Position numbers and translations under genes: made by a program. Below, one piece after another: positions 59,154 to 64,000 of a stretch of DNA of 64,000 nt. The first letter of the stretch is position 1. The number at the start of each line of letters is the position of its first letter. Origin of the DNA: Lycorma delicatula (lineage: Eukaryota > Arthropoda > Insecta > Hemiptera > Fulgoridae); contig NC_134465.1 in NCBI RefSeq assembly GCF_047948215.1, positions 17,628,022 through 17,692,021 of the forward strand, given 5' to 3'. The notes beneath the pieces are model-generated. The model ran no database searches. It worked only from the letters and a program-made list of their open reading frames with translations, and was not told where the DNA came from.

Positions 59154-59500
59154 TTAAGAATTAATTATATTTTCTTCATCACACTTCATTTCATTACCTA
59201 AATTACTATTTTCACAATCATCATTTTTATCATCACTTTTTTGATAAAGTTTATTTTTTTTCTGTTTTATATTTTTCTTCACATGCAATTTTTTCTTTTG
59301 TAATGCTTTAAACTGTTTTCTCTTTAACTTCCTCAATTCATTTAATCTTTCTATTTCTTCATCTGGATCTTTGCCTTCCAATATTAGCTTTTTTCTTTTA
59401 TATATTTGCTTTTTCTCATTGAAATCTGAATTGTCAAGTTTTATTTCTGCTTCACGTTTCGTCACAGAAACTTGTGTAAATATCTTTACCACATCCTTAC
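59154..59500 (-). CDS. DDX49: DEAD-box RNA helicase DDX49/Dbp8, terminal exon with stop
   Basis: The exon starts after the acceptor TTTTTGTTCAG and encodes GKDVVKIFTQVSVTKREAE, then EIKLDNSDFNEKKQ and LILEGKDPDEE, and ends in a lysine-rich tail with TAA at 59154-59156. The block IFTQVSVTKREAEIKL plus LILEGKDPD is the diagnostic DDX49/Dbp8 C-terminal extension (recognised from family knowledge). The basic stretch KLKRKQFKALQKKKLHVKK is a likely nucleolar-targeting or RNA-binding tail, and the last 25 or so residues are acidic. The three visible exons give 233 residues, about half of a typical DDX49. The interspersed repeat at 58744-59145 begins almost directly past the stop, so the 3-prime UTR is probably repeat-derived. 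I did not see a clear AATAAA signal close by. Confidence 0.92.
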
Positions 59501-60271
59501 CTGAACAAAAATTAAAATTAAAATAAAGAAGGAAAAAAAAATAATAGAAGGTAAAAATAATGAGGGAAATCATCTAGATCAGAGTATTATTAGAACAGTC
59601 AGATGGTTATTAAAAGAAAACTGTATTATTAGACTGTTTTAACAAGAGAGAAGTAAGTATTGATTTCCACCAAAACAAATTAGAATAAAAAGAATTTGCT
59701 AATGATACATTAACATTTATAACACTTAATGAGAAAAGTATTATAAATTAAACCTTATAAGAGTTATTAACTATAAACATAAAATTATAATGAAAATGTA
59801 AAGAAAACAGTGCAGTATTTTCTATTTATACTGTTGTTTTAAGGAAAACACAATTTTTTTTAATTCCCTATTAAACATTTCAGTAAAGTGGGTTACTATT
59901 ATTTAACAGATATATTTATTGTTTTGTAATTAAATAACTATACATCAAAAATAAATGTATTTCAAAACACTTTCAAACTTCTATAAATTTCTATCTTAAA
60001 GAGGGTAAAGAAATGGGTTTTTAAAGAGTAAATTAGTAAATCTATACTTTTAATTATCGTTTCCTAATAACTTACATAATTTGATTTCATATAAATTTCC
60101 ATAAAAAAAAAAAAAAAACAACGGAACCTATAGCACAGAGTATTGTTAATTAGGCACTGAAAAAATTAAGAAATGGTATGTAGAAAAAATAAAAATGATT
60201 TTTATGAGAAATCACTGTAATAAAAAACCACTATAATCCTCTATAATGCAAGAAAATAATGTTGAACTTAC
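59501..60271 (-). other. Last DDX49 intron
   Basis: A 771-bp AT-rich intron with donor GTAAG and acceptor TTTTTGTTCAG on the minus strand. No insertion recognised. Confidence 0.88.
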
Positions 60272-60472
60272 CGTCAATTTTATATTCTTTCAACTTAGTA
60301 TTAATATGATTTTCAATAGCATGTAACAAATGTATGTCATGTGGTGTGATCAATGATATTGCAGAACCACCACGTCCAGCCCTAGCCGTTCTACCAACAC
60401 GATGAACATAATCTTTTACAATGCTAGGAATATTGTGATTTATAACTAGTTCAACTGCTGGGATATCTAATC
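60272..60472 (-). CDS. DDX49: DEAD-box RNA helicase DDX49/Dbp8, penultimate exon
   Basis: The exon completes motif V ([17 protein letters not shown]) and carries motif VI as [13 protein letters not shown], followed by [18 protein letters not shown], close to the DDX49 consensus after motif VI. These motifs contact ATP and RNA and couple the two helicase lobes. The acceptor on the minus strand is TTTTGTTTTAG and the donor is GTAAGT. The exon is 201 bases long and keeps frame with both neighbours. The intron toward the upstream exon (60473-63715) is 3.2 kb, swollen by a mariner at 60591-61697 and an inverted-repeat element at 62738-63165. The intron toward the last exon is 771 bp and shows no recognisable insertion. 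All key motif V and VI residues are intact, so the gene looks functional. Confidence 0.92.
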
Positions 60473-60590
60473 CTAAAACAAAATAATGTTATAGTTTTTA
60501 ACAAATGTATATTTATAACTTACATTTTATAACAATACAAGTTATATAAGTTATAACTTGTAACAATGATATTACAGTATAATGAAATTA

Positions 60591-61697
60591 GGTCTGTCAG
60601 AAAATAACCAAACTTTATTTTTTTAATCTTTATTATTAATTTTACAGATTATTAGTTCTTGTTCCTTGTTCCCCTCAAAGTAGTCTCTCCCCTATTCACA
60701 AACTTTTCCCAGCGGTATTTTCACTTTGCGAAGTAGTCCTGTACAGTTTTATTTGAATCTGATACAGAACTGACTTTTGATTTTTGGTACAGAACTGACA
60801 AATCGACAAAGCTGAGTGTGCAGGCGCATTGTTGTGGTGAAGAAACCATGAGACCTTGTTTCGCCATAACTCTGGTCTCTTTTTCTGGATTTTTTCACAT
60901 AACCATTGTAAAATGCCTTGATAGTAGACACAGTTCACCGTTTTACCTTGAGGCAAGAATTCAAAAATGCACAATTCCATTAAAATAAAAAAAAACAGAG
61001 AGCATCACTTTGACACTGAATCAAGACTGTGATGTGCTTTCTTGGGGCCTGGAGATCCTTTGCCAATCCATTATGATGACTGAACTTATGTCTCGATGTT
61101 GTAGCTGTAAACCCAGCTTTCGTCTCCCGTTATGATCCTTGGCATGAATGTTTCATCATCATCAATTTGTTCAAGAAGTAGCCAACAAATGTCCACTCGA
61201 TGTTCTTTCTGCTACTTGGTCATCAAATGTGGAACAAACTTTGCTGCAACTTGATGCATATTCAATTTTTCAGCCAAAAAGTCATGGCATGATCTAGTTG
61301 AGATGCTAACCTCTTCTGCAAGTTCTCTGACAGTCAATTAGTGATTTGCATACACTAGATCATTGAAAACCAATGTGTAAAAATGCATATGAATCAGAGC
61401 ATCATCTCCATCAACTTTTTTAAAAAGTTGAAACATTTCTGTGAAAGTTTTCCCTAGTTTCACACAAAATTTTTTGTTGTATCATTGCTCCTGAAAAATG
61501 TGCATTACAAAAATCATTGCAAACACTTTAAACACATTGTACTCAAATAATAATATCACGAAAACTAAACGAGACATCAACAATCCAAGAACATGTGGTT
61601 ATAGAGGTTATGTGGAACACAATATTGCCAACCGCACATCACTAAATACCTCTGTTGGCGTGCAATTAAAAATGTTCGGTTATTTTCTAAAGAGACA
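60591..61697 (-). mobile_element. Decayed mariner element inside a DDX49 intron
   Basis: The two ends form imperfect TIRs sharing AGAAAATAACC followed by (A/G)AAC: left near 60594-60612 and right, reversed, near 61676-61696. Minus-strand translation gives mariner-type blocks in the expected order: TGDESWVYSYNIET near 61130-61080, then FEFLPQGKTVN near 60970-60935, then RPELWRNK and FLHHNNAPAHSALS near 60880-60810. The first two D motifs of the DD34D triad are recognisable, although the second reads HHNNAPAH with N in place of D. Stops and frame changes interrupt the gene. The third D region was not located and is probably lost, since the element is about 1.1 kb against about 1.3 kb for intact mariners. 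The transposase runs in the same direction as DDX49. Confidence 0.82.
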
Positions 61698-62497
61698 TCC
61701 CATATCAAAAGAACATACATGGTAGCAGTGCTCCTCTCTTTATTAAAAACAGCACTCTGCTGCTTTTCTGCTTATTAAAGCACACAGTTAACAATTTATC
61801 TTTAAAATATTAAAATCTAAGGCTGTGGCTCAGCCCTTATCTTGATGAAAAAAGTTTTACTTCTACTTTCTAACTATTTTTTATCGTAAACCTTAAAAAA
61901 AATTAAACTTCCATTTACTTAACTCTTTAGGTATAAAAATATATATATAATATATTTTTTAAACTTTGAACTAGGCCTCCAAGTTTAGGTTACTATTACT
62001 CTAAAGTAACGTTGGGTAGTAAGTACAATTTTACAAACTTATTTAATCATCATCTATATAGTAGAGCCTAGTTATATTTTTGTTGTTAAAATTTACTTAA
62101 TGTTTGTTATTTGCAATAAATTGTAACATCTTCCATTCCTGACACTGTTCTTTATTTGAATTATGCTTGTATTACCAGTGTAAAGACAAGGCATGTTCAG
62201 AAAGAATATTACATTGCAGCTAATATAAAAAAAAATAACATTTTAAATAATTTTATAATTACAATAATGCCATATCTTAAAACATTATAACACAGTTGCG
62301 ACCAGTATTAAAATGTCATAGTATTGAACCGATTTCTGAATACCTCCTCGTAAAATGATCCCACCTATGAACACAACCAATGATGAGCAGCAGTTCTCAG
62401 ATCATATCATTGGCATCAAAGCACTGCCTTATATTATATGTAAGAACAGATGAAAAATAACTCGGCACTAAGTCTGGGTATGAGAGAATATTTTTTT

Positions 62498-62539
62498 ATT
62501 TCTAATCATATGATCTGATGACATCATATGATTAGAAAT
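62498..62539. repeat. Perfect 17-bp palindrome with 8-nt loop
   Basis: The arms ATTTCTAATCATATGAT (62498-62514) and its exact reverse complement (62523-62539) enclose CTGATGAC. It lies in the large DDX49 intron. It may be a short MITE remnant or a hairpin in the pre-mRNA. Confidence 0.75.
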
Positions 62540-62737
62540 GAATAGATAAGTCAGCTCATCAGTTGAATTCAGACAGCAGAGTGTGCCCAAGCATTATTGT
62601 AAACAAATATAACATTCTACCACAGTTCTTGAAAATGATTAACTCACGAGCTCCATCCAATCATCATAACAAAGGTAATTGCTCACTCTGTACAACATCT
62701 ACATTAAGGAAAAACATGGCACTTTTGGCAAAATATA

Positions 62738-63165
62738 ATATTAAAAACAGCTTACCGATATATTATTTGATTTCCTAAAACGTTTTCGGCTATTCTGCCA
62801 TCTTTAGGAGGAATTTATAATAATTTAGAATTAAAATAGATAAAATTAGAGACATAACAATTGATTGTCATAAGATATGTTATCTCTTGATAACAATTGT
62901 GACACTCTTACAAAATAGACGTGATTATTTTAATTTAACGTATGACTTTAACATTTTCAAAATTTTTATCTTGCGACGATCAATTGTTATGTCCCTAATT
63001 TTATCTTGTGAATTTTATACTTTAATTCTAAATTATTAGAATTATAGTAATTTAGTTTAATTAATAATAATATAATTTTAGTTTGTTAACTCCTGAAGAC
63101 GGCAGAATAGTCGAAAACATTTGAGGAAATCAAATAATATACTGGTAAACTGTTTTTAATATTAT
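62738..63165. repeat. Inverted-repeat element in DDX49 intron
   Basis: The segment starting ATATTAAAAACAGCTTACCG and running through TTTTCGGCTATTCTGCC is repeated in reverse complement at the other end, with about 85-90 percent identity over roughly 70 bp. A second inverted block (AGAATTAAA, then ACATAACAATTGAT) lies further in. The total span is about 430 bp. The phrase CTGAAGACGGCAGAATAGTC at the right end resembles terminal sequences I associate with Penelope-like elements, but that link is weak inference. No ORF of note is present. Confidence 0.6.
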
Positions 63166-63715
63166 ATTTATATCATCTATATTATCTGTCATCCTTTATG
63201 AAACTGTGTTTTGCTTTTTCTTACTTTCAATCCATCATAACATTACACTGTAAACTGCATTAATCTGCTGATGAATCCCCGCTCATATTCCACATGTTGA
63301 ATAAAATGCAAACAAACATCTTTTTAATCTCTTGGATGATTAAGTAACAGACTTTATTTCACAGTCTGTAACGTTCAAACATCTAAAACATGAACTGTTT
63401 CTTCCACAACTAGGATTCACAGAAAGCTAATCTAAAACTACCTCAATGTACATTAGCAGACACATTTATAAACCGGATTTACTTCCGATAATGCCTTATA
63501 AATTTTTTTGTTACGTAAAATTTTAACTTTTTCATTATATTATAAAAGGTTATTGAAATGAAGACACGATTGAAATTATAAAAATGACACGTTGGTACGT
63601 ATTAATATAAATTTAACAAAGACTAAATCCAACGACATGTAAGTAGCATTATAAGAAAAAAATATATTTTAATGCAACTAAATACATTTAAAAACAGAAA
63701 TTCTTTTATACTAAC

Positions 63716-63870
63716 CTCTACTAGCAACATCTGTCGCAATTAATATTCTAATAACGTTAGTTTTAAATTTAGCTAATGCAGAAAGTCGTTCTCTTTGTGG
63801 AATCATAGCATGTAATGCTACATTTTCAAAACCAACTTCATTCAATGTTATTGATAACAATTGGCAATTC
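63716..63870 (-). CDS. DDX49: DEAD-box RNA helicase DDX49/Dbp8, internal exon (partial gene)
   Basis: This exon encodes the first part of the RecA-like helicase C-terminal domain visible here, from NCQLLSITLNEVGFENVALH to ATDVASR, the start of motif V. The reading frame enters with one base of a split codon and leaves with one base of the next. Read on the minus strand it is bounded by the acceptor TTGTTATCAG and the donor GTTAGT. The frame continues exactly into the exon at 60272-60472. DDX49/Dbp8 proteins are nucleolar ATP-dependent RNA helicases needed for small-subunit rRNA processing (family knowledge). The N-terminal helicase domain with Q, Walker A and DEAD motifs must lie past the right edge of the window. 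DDX49 is favoured over other DEAD-box proteins mainly because of the C-terminal tail in the last exon. Confidence 0.88.
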
Positions 63871-64000
63871 CTGATAACAAAACATATTCATAATTGAAAT
63901 CTAACTTCACGATTTACCTAAGAAATTCAAGGAATTAAAAGTAATTATAACAACGTAGAAAAAATGGAGAAAACTATAAAGTATTATTTAACTTAATGCT

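Larger units (their letters stand above)
60473..63715 (-). other. Large DDX49 intron with transposon insertions
   Basis: This 3.2-kb intron lies between two in-frame helicase exons with GT/AG borders on the minus strand. It contains a decayed mariner (60591-61697), a 17-bp perfect palindrome (62498-62539) and a long inverted repeat (62738-63165). The rest is AT-rich sequence in which I see no gene. CpG dinucleotides are noticeably scarcer here than in the first 50 kb. Confidence 0.8.

Overview
The window looks like accessory, transposon-packed DNA from an insect nuclear genome, most likely a hemipteran and perhaps a planthopper or lanternfly relative (taxon is inference, low confidence). The evidence is AT-rich sequence with spliced coding exons, long (TA)n and (CA)n microsatellites, tRNA-derived SINEs, mariner-type elements, a piggyBac, hAT MITEs, a Helitron and R1-like and RTE-like non-LTR fragments. 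No bacterial-style operon, CRISPR array, rRNA or convincing stand-alone tRNA gene was seen.

Only one host gene can be supported: the last three coding exons (minus strand, 59154-63870) of a DEAD-box RNA helicase of the DDX49/Dbp8 type. Its earlier exons lie beyond the right edge. Its 3.2-kb intron holds a decayed mariner and an inverted-repeat element, and an old interspersed repeat abuts its stop codon.

Layout. 1-2 kb: a decayed Tc1/mariner-like transposase gene split by a hAT MITE and a SINE. 3.4-6.5 kb: SINE, mariner remnant and non-LTR retrotransposon tail. 7.5-9.8 kb: interspersed repeats and a second transposase remnant. 11.1-12.1 kb: a Helitron with A^T insertion. 14-16.7 kb: an internally deleted mariner, then a transposase remnant carrying a SINE and serial poly-A insertions. 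17-20 kb: microsatellites, repeats, an R1-like fragment and a transposase remnant. 22-24.8 kb: a foldback element and a duplicated 225-bp GC-richer segment. 25-28.6 kb: two further transposase elements, one with clear terminal inverted repeats (TIRs), a SINE and a perfect 28-bp inverted repeat. 31.6-33 kb: an R1-clade retrotransposon tail inserted in an older repeat. 33.2-34.2 kb: a 957-bp near-palindrome inside a (TA)n tract. 35.5-42.4 kb: two hAT MITEs, and between them a Helitron-like N-terminal ORF remnant flanked by direct repeats. 44-50 kb: SINE fragments, an unidentified GC-richer block, tandem subrepeats and dispersed repeats. 52-55.5 kb: a piggyBac-like element with TTAA ends, itself interrupted by a mariner. 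57-59 kb: a repeat interrupted by a transposon and then by a SINE with a 13-bp target duplication. 59-64 kb: the helicase gene.

All recognisable transposase genes here carry stops, frameshifts or deletions, so the locus is best read as a transposon graveyard whose insertion order can be worked out from nesting. The most useful signals are the nested insertions, two SINE families that share a 3-prime tail, the two large inverted-repeat elements, and CpG loss in the repeat copy next to the helicase gene compared with its relative 40 kb away. No complete new biological system was found.
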